64,000 nt of DNA from Pinus tabuliformis. Lineage: Eukaryota > Streptophyta > Pinopsida > Pinales > Pinaceae. Below the pieces are notes generated by a model that saw only the letters and a program-made list of their open reading frames with translations, made no database searches and was not told the origin of the DNA. Every line of letters begins with the position of its first letter. Positions within the stretch are counted from its first letter, which is position 1. The position numbers and the translations under genes were made by a program. Where the stretch lies: assembly GCA_031772625.1 (NCBI GenBank), contig CM062816.1, positions 635,746,352 through 635,810,351 of the forward strand, read 5' to 3'. Below are positions 11,428 through 21,429 of the stretch, one piece after another.

Positions 11428-12200
11428 ATGGCATCTAAAGTGCCTCACACTCAGTCAGACACCTCTAAAAAGAAGGATCCACTTGTATTTGATCCTCAAA
11501 AGTCGATTTGCAAGAGAAATTGGAAAGAGAAAACCCCACCTATCTATGCTACAGTCCCACCAACCTTTGTAAATTCCCCTTCCAGCTCTCAATCTAACAT
11601 TGGTCATTACTTAGGGTTGGTTCCTAATATCTTGACATACCCATTTTCCGGCCCATCTACTCAAAACCCTGTGGCTTTGACCCAAGGCCCTCAAGCAATT
11701 CCCCATCCTCCTCGCTTATTTCAGATGGTTGTTCTAGGATTTTTGTTGAATAAGTACGCTCATATTGACTTACCATAGCCCGTGAATCCTTTACCACAAG
11801 ACTATTTGAAGTTGTTTCCAAGGTTCAATGGAGAAGATGAGAATCCTCCTCAGAAACACCTTGAAGATTTGTCTCTGCTTGATGAGAATTTCAATGTTGA
11901 ACAACTAGATGTAGTACTCAGAATTTTTGTACAATCTCTTGATGGAGAGGCTAGAAAGTGGTTTAAAACCTTACTAGATCCTTCCATCACCACTTGGGAA
12001 GAGCTTGAAACATCTTTTACACAAAATTCAGGTGAAAAAAGGGACCACAAGTACCTCCTTGTAGAGTTCAATGTTTTCATAAAGAAGCCAAAAGAAGAAA
12101 TATTTAAATTAATAAGAGCTTCAACAAGCAATACAGTAACCTACCTGTTGAAATAAAGCCCCCTCTAGTTGTTTCTCGTGTAACTTATTTGGGTTCTCTC
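11428..12200 (+). pseudogene. Tat-type gag, N-terminal part (element B)
   Basis: The start ATG at 11428 opens MASKVPHTQ. One in-frame TAG at 11776 splits the frame, and 11782-12100 continues in the same frame. The segment LKLFPRFNGEDENPPQKHL, the RIFVQSLDGEARKWF helix and TWEELETSF are the conserved capsid blocks of Ty3 gags. Near 12100 the frame slips by one, after which FNK...YSNLP and a VVSRVTYLG block can be read up to 12200. There the copia element C begins. The rest of gag resumes at 16721. Role: particle protein of the element. No host function is implied. Confidence 0.85.
12162..12200. repeat. Left copy of the 39 bp target duplication around C
   Basis: Matches 16721-16759 with five mismatches. 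Both copies encode the same VTYLG stretch of B gag, so gag is duplicated at the junction. Confidence 0.75.
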
Positions 12201-12724
12201 TGTTGGGTTATTTTATATTCTTTCCATGACTAGCCCACGTAATGAACCGAGGGGTTAGAGGGGGAGCAGAGCCCCCCCTTCAATACATTGATTACGCAAC
12301 AGGGGGGTCACAGGGGGGTGGAAACCCCCTATATTCGGGGGGTTTAAGGGGGCCAAGTAGCCCCCCTCTACGAGGTCTGGGGAAGCACCTTGAGAATTTT
12401 TTTTTGGACCCTATATTAGGTTGAGCAACCCTACGTATGGTTTTGTGCATCATTTTTGCACATGGTTTTGGACACGATGGTTTTGGGTCTATTGTTTTGG
12501 ATGTGATGTTTTTCGGTCCACGGTATTGGATGCTTCGTCTTGTATAAATAATTATTGTAATATTGGAAGCAACACAATGAAAAATAAAGTTGGTAGTCCT
12601 GGTTTTGGGATCCAGGGGAAAATGTCTATGTATATGTGTTTTATGTATTGTGCTCTCACATTATTTATTTTCTGTGTTTTAGAATTCATATGTAGGTAAT
12701 TTCTATACAGGGTTAAAACCTACA
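12201..12724 (+). repeat. 5' LTR of copia element C
   Basis: Begins TGTTGGGTTA and ends AACCTACA two bases before the primer-binding site. 524 bp. No second copy exists in the window. It contains a very G/C-rich hairpin cluster at 12249-12381, then AT-rich sequence with TGTATAAATAATT near 12540, which could be the TATA region. Confidence 0.8.
12249..12381. other. Cluster of G-run/C-run hairpins inside the copia LTR
   Basis: At least seven runs of four or more G and three of five or more C within 133 bp, arranged so that adjacent runs can pair: GGGGG-AGCAGAG-CCCCC, GGGGGG-TGGAAA-CCCCC and GGGGG-CCAAGTAG-CCCCCC. It stands out sharply against an AT-rich genome. Confidence 0.75.
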
Positions 12725-12726
12725 TC

Positions 12727-12738
12727 TGGTATCAGAGC
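12727..12738 (+). promoter_or_regulatory. Primer-binding site of element C (initiator tRNA-Met)
   Basis: TGGTATCAGAGC, a perfect match to the standard copia primer-binding core, two bases after the LTR. Confidence 0.92.
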
Positions 12739-12848
12739 CAGGTTTTGACTTCAAGGGGATGCCTTTGTTGCTGAGGGGTTTCGCTTTGGCCTGTGGTAGA
12801 CCCTATTCAGTACGAGATCTGCGGGATCGATTCTGGTGGTGAAAGAAG

Positions 12849-13660
12849 ATGGTGAGCAGTGGAAAGATAGAGATCAAGAAATTTAATGGTCATAGTTTTG
12901 AGTTGTGGAAACTCAAGATGGAGGATCTATTGGTGAATAAATATCAGTGGATCATGGTAGATCTAGGTACTAAACAAATGGGAGTGTCGGATGAAGAATG
13001 GAAGAAATCGGATCGGCCGAAAAAAAGTACAATACGATTGTGTGTCTCAGATTCAGTATTGTTGAATGTATCAGGGAAGCTATGGCAAAGGCTTTGTGGG
13101 ACAAGTTAGGGACTTTGTACCAATCTAAGTCTACAGTGAATAAACTATTCCTACCGAAAAGGTTGTACAACCTGAGGATGTAAGATGGAGACTCGGTGAA
13201 AGAGCATCTGAATGCATTTAATATTGTGGTAAGTCAATTATTGTCTGTTGATATCAAAATTTCAGATGAAGATAAGCGCATTAGTTTGTTTTGTTCTCTA
13301 CCAGAGTCATGGGATAGTCTAGTTATTGCAATAAGAAGCAATGCAACTACCTTGCATTTTGATGAAATAGTCTCATCTTTGCTAATGGAAGAGATGAGAC
13401 AGAAAAATATGGAGAGCCAGAATGGTGATCCCTTGTCTGTACGAGGATGGTCCCAGAATAGAAACAAAAATAAGTCATTAAGTGGGAGATCTAAATCTAG
13501 AGGGAGATCTAAATCCCTAGGAAAAGATGTAAAGTTGGTGTGCTGGAAATGCAGAAAGGAAGGGAACTAAAAAAGGGATTGTAAATCTAAAAATCCTAAC
13601 AAAGGAAATGGATTTGATGATGCTCCTTCTACAGAAGCGATAACCACCTCAGATGAAGGT
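12849..13660 (+). pseudogene. Copia gag (element C)
   Basis: The frame opens with ATG at 12849 (MVSSGKIEIKKFNG), matching the N-terminus of Ty1/copia gag. A frameshift occurs around 13070 and a stop at 13180. The UBN2-like helices (ALWDKLGTLYQ, LFLPKRLYNLRM, LFCSLPESWDSL, EEMRQKNME) follow. The zinc knuckle at 13541-13580 reads C-W-K-C then N-stop-K-R-D-C: the histidine is now asparagine and a stop codon sits inside it. It lies between the primer site and the protease and would have packaged element RNA. Confidence 0.88.
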
Positions 13661-13970
13661 GGGGATGTGTACTTGGCTTCTTCAAGTACACATGTAGATC
13701 ATCGGGCATGGTTGATTGAATCAGGTGCATCTTGCCAGTATGAGAAATATGATGCTGGTAATGTCTTCTTAGGGGATGGCAAGAAGGCTAGAGTCATTGG
13801 TTGCGGAAAAGTAAAGTTGATGTTGCAAGGTGGAATGGTTAGAACACTCCCAGATGTTCTACATATTCTTGCATTGGCAAGAAATCAAATTTCTAGAAGC
13901 AAGTTGGATGATGCAGTCGAAAAAGATTGTTCGAGAAGGATACCTGCAAGATGGTTCATGGAGCACTAGT
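13661..13970 (+). pseudogene. Copia aspartic protease (element C)
   Basis: The segment HRAWLIESGASCQYEKYD at about 13697-13750 is the active-site region of the copia protease. The catalytic Asp is now Glu (ESGA), and about a dozen residues normally found between the active site and the YEKYD block are missing, so an in-frame deletion is likely. NVFLGDGKKARVIGCGKVKL and LPDVLHILALARNQIS follow as in the family. Confidence 0.85.
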
Positions 13971-14007
13971 ATTGATGCGATGAGTTCGGATTGGAACTCT
14001 GTACAAG

Positions 14008-14900
14008 TTGCAAGGTAGCACTGTTGTTGATGGGTGCAACAATTTTGTGGTTCCTAAAAGTGGAGCAGAAAATATAGTGGTCTCAGGAGAGAAGACCATG
14101 TTGTGGCATCAAAGGCTTGGACATATTGGAGAGAAGGGCCTTCGAATACTTCATGGTAAAGGTATGGTAGAAGGTATGAGTAATAGCTCTCTGTATTTTT
14201 ATTTCTGTGAAAATTTTGTATATGGGAAGGAAAATTGGGTGAGTTTCCCCTTTGGTGGTAAGAGGGTGAAACAGATATTAGATCTTGTGCATAGTGATGT
14301 GTTTGGACCTGTGAAGGTTCCATCAATGGGTAAGTATATGTACTATGTATCACTTATAGATGACTTCTCAAGGAATACATGGATATATTTCCTTAAGAAG
14401 AAATCTGAAGTCTTGGATAGGTTTAAAGAATTTAAGGCTCTCATGGAAAAGCAGATAGAGAAGATGATAAAGGTGCTGAGGACAGATAATGGTGGAGAAT
14501 TTTGCAGTAAGGAATTTGAAGAATTCTATGAGAAGTGTGGTATAGCACGGTAGAATACTACTCCATATACACCTCAACAAAATGGAGTTGTATAAAGAAT
14601 GAATAAGACGTTGATGGAAAGGGTAAGAAGCATGCTCAATGGTGTCGGGTTAGGACAAGAATTCTCGGCAGAGATGGTGGCAATAACATGCTACCTAGTC
14701 AATAGATCACCTTCATCAACGTTGGAGGATAAGACTCCACAAGAGGTATGGACTGGTAAGAAACCCTGTCTTTCACATCTGAGGTATTTGGATGTGATGG
14801 ATATGTGCATGTTCCAAAGGAGAAATGAACCAAGTTGGATAGTAGATATGAAAAGTGCATATTTATTGGGTATAAGGATGGTTTAAAAGGTTATAAGCCT
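14008..14900 (+). pseudogene. Copia integrase (element C)
   Basis: GAG-pre-integrase block: LWHQRLGHIGEKGLRIL (14101-14150). In the zinc finger the first of the paired cysteines survives (FCEN) and the second is Phe. The rve core is clear: LDLVHSDVFGPV (first Asp), VLRTDNGGEF (second Asp), then TPQQNGVV followed by a TAA at 14594 exactly where the catalytic Glu codon should be. Another stop lies at 14551. The integrase would have inserted the cDNA; this copy cannot. Confidence 0.88.
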
Positions 14901-15179
14901 TAGAACCCAGCAATAAGGAAGGTTGTGTATAGCCGAGAGGTGTTACTCAAAGAGGTGAAAGATTTATTAAACATGAAGTCCAACCAATGGAACCTGAGAA
15001 GATAGAGTTTGAGCTACAGAAGGAAGAATCAGACTCTACAATAGAGGAGGAACGAAAAGATGAAGAGCCACAAACTCCGGGTGTAAGAAGATCAGTTCGA
15101 GAAAGAAGGTAGCTAGAAAGGTATAGTCCATCTTCTTTCTATTCAAATTTTTATTTATCTATTACGAATTATGTTCCCA

Positions 15180-15920
15180 TAACTGTGAACGAAGCAGTAG
15201 ATTTAGAGGATGTAGAACTCTAGAAAGAGACCATGGTTGATGAAATGGCATCTTTGCACAAAAATGAGGCTTGGGATCTAGTGGAGTTGCTGGCTGGAAG
15301 GAAACACATTGGCAACAAATGGGTGTTCAAGAAGAAGACAAATGTATAAGGAAGGTGGAGAAATACAAAGCTCGGTTGGTAGCAAAATGTTATTCCCAGG
15401 TGTCGCGAATTTATTTTGGTGATATTTTTTCTCCTATTGCCAAGGTAGCTTCCATTAGATTACCTTTATTTGTTGCTACTGCTTTTTATTTTGAGGTAGA
15501 ACAGATGGATGTGAAGACAACATTTCTTCACGGGGATCTGGAAGAGGAGAGCTACATGAAGCAACCCAAAGGTTTTGTGATGAGCGGTAAGAAAGAAATG
15601 GTATGCAAGTTAAATACGTCTCTATATGGGTTAAAACAGCCACCAAGGATGTCGTATCAAGAATTTGATACATTTATATGGGGACTTTGCTTCACCATAA
15701 GAAAATAAGATCATTGTGTGTATTTTAAATTAATTGGTGACCGTGTTATTTATTTGGTCTTGTATGTGGATGATATGTTGCTAGTTGGAAATGACAAAGA
15801 AATTATCCAGGATTTGAAGACCCAATTGCCCTCCAAATTCGACATGAAAGATATTGGTGCCTTAAACTATATTTTGGGCATTGAAATTAAAAGAGATCAG
15901 ACAAAGAGGGAGCTCTGGTA
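15180..15920 (+). pseudogene. Copia reverse transcriptase (element C)
   Basis: Segments in order: MASLHKNEAWDLVELLAGRK (15247), KYKARLVAKCYSQ (15363), FSPIAKVASIRL, VEQMDVKTTFLHGDLEEE (about 15499), NTSLYGLKQPPR, then the catalytic YVDDMLLVGND at 15763-15795. Frames change near 15345 and a stop occurs at 15706. The YVDD box itself is intact. It follows integrase, as in all Ty1/copia elements. Confidence 0.9.
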
Positions 15921-16676
15921 AAACTAGAGGAAGTATGTGAAAACAATGATCTTATTCCTGTAGGTGTGAATTTATCTGTTGAAGAATGTCCCAAGACACA
16001 AGAAGAGGAAGAGGACATGTCCTGTGCTCCATATGAAAGTGAAGTGGGTAGCCTAATGTATTCAATGGTTTGTACTACTCCAGAAATTGCACATAAATTG
16101 GGAGTATTGAGCAGGTTTATGTCAAAACTAGGGAAGGAGCACTTGACAACAGTGAAGCGGGTTTTCAGTTATTTACGTAGTATTAGTGATTATGTCTTGT
16201 GCTACCAAGGAAGACCAGGATTTGAGAGAGTGTTGGATATTCATGGCTTTCTTGATGTAGACTGGGCTAGAGATATGGATTAGAGAAGATCTACAAGTGC
16301 GTATGTTTTTAACCTATTTGGAGGTACAATTAGTTGGATGAGTAAGAAACGATCTGTAGTGGCACTATCAACTACAAAGGTAGAATACATGGCAGCCACT
16401 CATGCAAGTAAGGAAGGGTTAGTGCAGGGAGCTATAAGGATAGACTTTGATAGCCAAAGTGCAATTTTCTTGGCAAATAACCTTGCTTACCATTCAAAGA
16501 CAAAGCACATTGATGTTCAATATCATTTTGTGGGGGATATGATAGAAGAAAAAAAGGTTTTGCTGGTAAAGGTGGAAACTTTGAAGAATATTACATATGC
16601 ATTGACAAAATCTGTGATCTTTGGGAAGTTCTCTTGGTGTAGAGAAAAAATGGGCATTGTAGGACTGGATAAATGA
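15921..16676 (+). pseudogene. Copia RNase H region (element C)
   Basis: 15966-16283 and 16338-16676 read as the C-terminal region of copia pol: YESEVGSLMYSMVCTTPEIA, GVLSRFMSKLGKEHL, GFLDVDWARD, a stop at 16281, then ISWMSKKRSVVALSTTKVEYMAA, in which the usual EAEY is KVEY, and finally AYHSKTKHIDVQYHFV. The end at 16676 matches the normal length of copia pol. The element should then enter a polypurine tract and the 3' LTR, but the LTR is absent. Confidence 0.88.
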
Positions 16677-16720
16677 ATAAGCTCTCATGTGGTCCCCTGT
16701 GGAAAGAAAATAACAAGTGG

Positions 16721-17703
16721 CCTCCAGTTGTTGCTTGTGTAACTTATTTGGGAGCTCTCAAGCCTAACTTTGGATTTTTTTTGAGAGAAAGGAAGTATCT
16801 TACCTTAGATCAGCTTCAAGTCAATGCTCTTAATGTGGAAGCAAATTTTTAATCAGCTAGAAAGACGGGTGAAAAGTAGGAAACAATTATGAGCAGAAGC
16901 AGTAAAGAAGAAGCTTCTTGCTCAGGACAAGAATGACAAGTATTAGGTTCAAAGCTGGAAGAGATGGGTAAAATCATCAGAAGTTTGTAACAGAAGGTTG
17001 GAAAACTAGAAATCAAGAACCCCAATCGCTCCAAGTAAAACCCTGAAGGAAATAATCAGGGGTATAACCCACAGTATAAGAGGCTTCCTTTACAGTTGTT
17101 ACAAAGGGAGAGAAGAGAATAGCCAGATTAGATCCCCCATCCTCTATATCTAGAAGACGATCCAGATGAACCATTGTCAGTTATGAAAGATATGCAAGGG
17201 AAGTTATATTATGCATTCCTTGAGAAGGAACAAGAATTTATAGCTCACGAGGAGGCCAACCATAATGAAGAAACAAAAATAGAGGATGAAGACATGAATT
17301 ATTATTACAAATTTTTTGTTGACTTTATGAAAGCACAACTACATCACGAGTATGATCTAAGGTCTTCTAGAAAGAGGTCTAAGGAACCAAAACAACAAGA
17401 AGGAAATGTTTCCCATATTATTCCCCCATTGCAAGACAAAGGAAAGAGTAAATTAAACCCTGACCATGCGAGGATAAATGTCCCATTGAACAAGGAAATA
17501 AATAGAGAATTGGGACATGCAAGAGAGGAGGAACATGTTTTTCACAAAAGTGTTGATGGTAATGAAGTTGAAGTAGAATCAAAGGGTATGAAGAACACCA
17601 TGTATACATTTAATCTTCAAAGGGAACTTGAAAAGCTGAATATTATTGTCCCACTCACTGAGCTTCTAAAACAACCTAGTTATAAATCTCAGGTATCCTA
17701 ATT
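16721..17703 (+). pseudogene. Tat-type gag, C-terminal part (element B)
   Basis: Resumes the gag of B after the copia insertion, repeating the VTYLG block and continuing KPNFGFFLRERKYLTLDQLQ. After several stops, a coiled-coil-like stretch (LEEMGKIIRS, near 16960) and a PDEPLSVMKDMQGKL block lead into the open frame 17174-17701. That frame is hydrophilic and Lys/Glu-rich with YDLRSSRKRS at 17352 and ends in ELEKLNIIVPLTELLKQPSYK, the usual lead-in to protease. A TAA at 17699 separates it from the protease in the same frame. Confidence 0.8.
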
Positions 17704-17704
17704 C

Positions 17705-18313
17705 ATGCATCCATCAATATCCTCACCCACTCATCATTCTCTAAATCTCCAGGAGGAGAGGCCAATGCTAGTTTTTGGGCCACATGTGGAAGAGCATGAT
17801 CCTTCTATTGCACACTTCTATGTGACTCTTGGGGTCCCTCATATTCTTCTGCATAATTACATGTTGGATTATATAGCCTCTCATAAAATCATGCTATTGG
17901 AAGTGATGGAACAACTTGGGTTACAAATCACTAGGCCTTACAAGGATTTGTACTCTTTTGAATCCAAGAGGATCAAATGCCTTAGAATGATCAAAGATTT
18001 GGTTGTGAACTTAGACCAAATTCTAGAAAAAAATGTGGTAATGGATATAGTACTAGTTGATACACTTTCTCATTTTGGTATGCTACTATCAAGATCCTGG
18101 GGTTCTAAGGTGGGGAGATCAATTAAGCTCTACCTTACTTATGCCACCATTCCAATCTTTAGAGGAGAGCAAAGAATGCTATATAGAGAATCCAGATTTG
18201 TGAAAACTGTCACCCTAGCTAAAGGCTCAAGGAACTCTCTAGTATATGGAAAAGAAAGTGATCTATCCTACATATTTTTAGAAGAATATGAGGTTACTAC
18301 AGAGGAAATGTGA
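17705..18313 (+). pseudogene. Tat-type aspartic protease (element B)
   Basis: Same frame as the preceding gag. FYVTLGVPHILLHNYMLDYIAS (17817-17882) is the active-site region; the expected Asp-Ser-Gly-Ala-Ser is Asp-Tyr-Ile-Ala-Ser, so catalysis is lost. VMEQLGLQITRPYKDLYSFESK and MDIVLVDTLSHFGMLLSRSWGSK are the second half, closely parallel to J residues around ILVADIPEFYGLILSRDW. Followed directly by an RNase H fragment. Confidence 0.88.
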
Positions 18314-18369
18314 GTTCACTTAACTTAGTGGTTAGAACAATAGCCTGCAGGGGACAAAAATGCCTAGAA

Positions 18370-18625
18370 AATTTATTTTGGTGGAGCAAACTCAAAAGAA
18401 GGAAATGGGGCAGGAGTATTGCAGGTATCCCCCAAAGGCCGTATGATACCTCTTTCATTTATAATGGAGTCGGAGGCAATGAAAAATGTAGCAAAATCTG
18501 GAGCACTACACCTTGGATTACAGACTACAAAAATTTTAAAAACTGGTTGTCATACTCTTTATGGAGATTATGTGTTGATAGTAAAGAATATTAAGGACCC
18601 GTGCCCTCTAAACACCCCACACTGA
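18370..18625 (+). pseudogene. Extra (archaeal-type) RNase H fragment upstream of RT (element B)
   Basis: A frame reading FGGANSKEGNGAGVLQVSPKGRMIPLSF corresponds to the first strands of the additional RNase H of Tat elements (compare J: YFDGSKSNEGAGAGCVLISPDG). The first catalytic Asp is now Gly. GLQTTKILKTGCHTLYGDYV is the degraded middle, and the rest is unrecognisable. Its position between protease and RT is the same as in J. It is short and frameshifted, so it is certainly inactive. Confidence 0.7.
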
Positions 18626-19053
18626 GGACATATTGGAATGAAGTATGGGACATGATTGATAGCTCCTTCCTGGCCTTCAACATTAATTTTCCATCCAGAG
18701 AATAAAATAGGATGACAGACTCTCTGGTTGTATCTGCCAATACCTTCAAGCCTCCCCAAAATCCTCTCCTTATGTATGAATTTGAAGTTAGGTGTAGACC
18801 CTGTATACATGGCAATATGAAGGACACGTAAGTATTTCAAAATGACGAACAGGTGAAATGATTCCTAGAGGTCATTAGAGAGTTTTCCAGCTCCACCACT
18901 AATCAAGAAGAAGAAGAAGAAGAAGAAGAAGTAGGTCAAGAAGCCACTCCATGGAAAGATGTAGTGGTTGGACACAAATTCTTACAACTGAAAGGGAGAA
19001 CTATTCCCTTGGACTAGTTCCACTAAAAACAATCTTTACTACGGAAAACATAG
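18626..19053 (+). pseudogene. Linker between RNase H and RT (element B)
   Basis: Contains a (GAA)n run at 18906-18931 encoding poly-Glu, followed by WKDVVVGHKFLQLKGRTIPL, the conserved segment before Tat RT, then TTENI up to 19053, where the inverted-repeat insertion D begins. Stops are present. Confidence 0.65.
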
Positions 19054-19733
19054 CTTGTAGTATACCTAGGGGGGATATTGTGGGGTATAGAGGGAGGTAA
19101 CCAAGGGAATAATGTAATAATTGGATGGGTCATAGTTAATAAATAGAGTGGTTAACATGCATCATGTAAGGGACCAAAAGAAGTTAGCAATAATTTAATA
19201 AGTGCATTGTATTAAGTACATGGTATTGAGAGAACCATCGTAATGAGCCATTGTATTGTATGTATTAAGCCTATATAAAGATGCTAGAGACCTGCAAATA
19301 TACGATAACGCAAATATACCCAATAACTGGAATTAAACCCAAGAGCCAATACAAGAGAAAAATAGATAAACTTCACATATTTACTAATATCGAACCCTTG
19401 AGGTAATGTAATACAACACAACTACTTCTTAAGGAAGGATAACACTCCACAATCCATATGCTTGTTAATACAATAATCTTTGACCTCTCTCAATTGAGAG
19501 TCTTTAGCCTCTTTATATAGGCTTAATACATATAATACCATGGGTCATTAGGATGGTTCTCTCAATACCATGTATCTAATAAAATTGGATTATTACATTA
19601 TTGCTAACTACTTGTGGGTCCTTACATGATGTAGGTTAACCACTTTATTTATTGACTATGAGCCATCCCATTATTACATTATTACCTTCAATACCTTCCT
19701 CTATACCCCATAATATCCCCCCTAGGTATACTA
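19054..19733. mobile_element. Element D: 680 bp inverted-repeat insertion in B
   Basis: Two arms of about 235 bp (19054-19290 and 19501-19733) are inverted copies, both beginning TAGTATACCTAGGGGGGATATTG or A when read inward. They contain a TATATAAAG box in each arm. CATAG flanks both sides (19049-19053 and 19734-19738), and removing D with one CATAG restores the frame of element B (Glu-Asn-Ile-Gly-Ala-Lys). The string AGGGGGGATAT followed by TGTGGGG resembles a polypurine tract followed by an LTR start, and it occurs at both ends facing inward. D may therefore be a fused pair of LTR-element 3' ends, not a classical foldback transposon. Confidence 0.75.
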
Positions 19734-19738
19734 CATAG

Positions 19739-21420
19739 GTGCTAAACAAATGGCTGAAACTAATGATGAAGTGCGGGAATATAAAATTGGTTTAGAAGAG
19801 GAGACCTGGATGATTAAGTTCTCAAAAGGAATCCTGTTGTAGTAACGACAAAGGTATTTAGAACTATTTAAAGCTTATAAGTACCTATTTTCTTCGTCAT
19901 ATGATGATTTGAAAGTTTTTTATACTAACATCATACAACATAAGATTCCTTTGAAAAGCGGGATGAAGCCTTGTAAGCAGAAGCTCAGAAAAATAAATCC
20001 TCTCTTACTCCCCTCCATTGAAAGTGAGATAGAAAAAGATGCTACATGAAATTATTATTATTTGTTTAAGATATTCAAAGTGGGTTGCAAATCTGGTCCC
20101 TGTTAGAAATAAGAATGGGGAGATACGACTCTGTGTGGACTTCTACAACCTGGACAATGCATCTTTAACAGAAAATTACGCCCTACCCAAGATGGAAAAC
20201 GTACTACAGAAAGTGGTCAGTTTAGGTTGAATGTTAATAATGGATGGGTTCTCTAGGTATAATCAATTCGTAGTCCACCCCGAAGATCAAGAAAAGACAA
20301 CTTTAACTACCTTGTTGGGAACTTTTATGTATGCGTGCATGCCATTTGGACTAATAAATGCAGGTGCCACTTTTCAGAGAGCTATAGACATTAATTTTGT
20401 AGGGGAGAAGGAAAAATTCATAGTGGTATACCTTGACGATATTACAGTCTTCTTGAAAAGTGAAGAGGATGACCTTTTACATTTAAAACTGACTTTCGAG
20501 AAGTGTTGAAGGTACGACCTCTCTCTCAATCCCAAGAAATCTCAATTCGTGCTAAGTGAAGGGAGGCTATTTGGACATATCATATCATGTGAGGCCATGA
20601 AGATAGACCTGAAAATAGTTGAAGCCATCAACCACATTCCACTTCCCATAAATAAGAGGGAGTTCCAAGATTTTTTAGGAAGAATAAATTTCTTGAGAAG
20701 ATTCATCCCATATTACGTGGAGAGAGTCAATGGAATCACGGATATGCTGAGGAAGGACAATGAGGTAAGGTGGAATCCCATTCCCCATGATTATTTCAAC
20801 AAGATTAAGGAAGCTATGGCTAAAGCCCCAGTGTTAGCTAGCCCAGATTATTCAGCTCCTTTTTTCATTTTCTCTTTCGCCTCTTCATTCACAATTGCAA
20901 CAATATTATTACAAAGAAACAAAGCAGGTCATGAACAACATGTTTCCTTTTCTAGCCAAGTATCGAGAGATTTTGAATTGAAATATAATATACTAGAGAA
21001 GCATGCCTATGCTCTAGTAAAGCTTTAAACGTCTTTCACACTTATGTACTAAAGTCCAAGTTTAACAAATTTGTTCCCATGGCAGCAATCAAAGACATTC
21101 TGGTTTAGGGGGGTAGTGAAGCGAAGAGGGACAGATGGATAGTTAAAATACAGGAGTATGAGCTAGAGATAAAGCCCACCCAACACATTAAAGGACAAGG
21201 TATGTATCAAATCCTGTCCGAATCCAACTTCCAAGAACTTGGAATAAATTTAATCATAGAAAATAGTGGATATGAAGAGCACCAGAGTAGCATTAGAACA
21301 TCTAAATAGAAAATTTATGCCATGTATGAGGGGTGTCAGTGGTATACAAATTTTGTCCACTACCTCCTATTTTTAAGATGCCCATTGGGGTTAGATTCCT
21401 CGAAGTATCGAAGCTTGAGA
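19739..21420 (+). pseudogene. Tat-type reverse transcriptase and native RNase H (element B)
   Basis: RT linker: MAETNDEVREYKIG (19752) and FSSSYDDLKVF. Core: KWVANLVPVRNKNGEIRLCVDF (20079), MDGFSRYNQF (20240), MPFGLINAGATFQRAID (20339) and the catalytic VYLDDITVF (20428-20454) all survive, with stops at 20228 and 20507. The native RNase H starts FFIFSFASSF (20862), where the first catalytic Asp position is Phe, as also in J (YTFAS). ILEKHAYALVKL at 20992 is followed by heavy decay. The shared Asp-to-Phe change points to ancestral loss of activity in this domain. Confidence 0.87.
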
Positions 21421-21429
21421 TTACATGGT

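Larger units (their letters stand above)
12201..16720 (+). mobile_element. Element C: Ty1/copia retrotransposon lacking its 3' LTR
   Basis: Has a 5' LTR (12201-12724), an initiator tRNA-Met primer site, and gag, protease, integrase, RT and RNase H in copia order on the plus strand, ending at 16676. A purine-rich stretch (GTGGAAAGAAAATAACAAG, about 16699-16717) is where a 3' LTR should begin. Instead the sequence passes directly into element B gag. The flanks repeat a 39 bp piece of B gag (12162-12200 and 16721-16759, 34 of 39 identical), far longer than the usual 5 bp. All frames are broken. See the findings for how this could have arisen. Confidence 0.85.
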
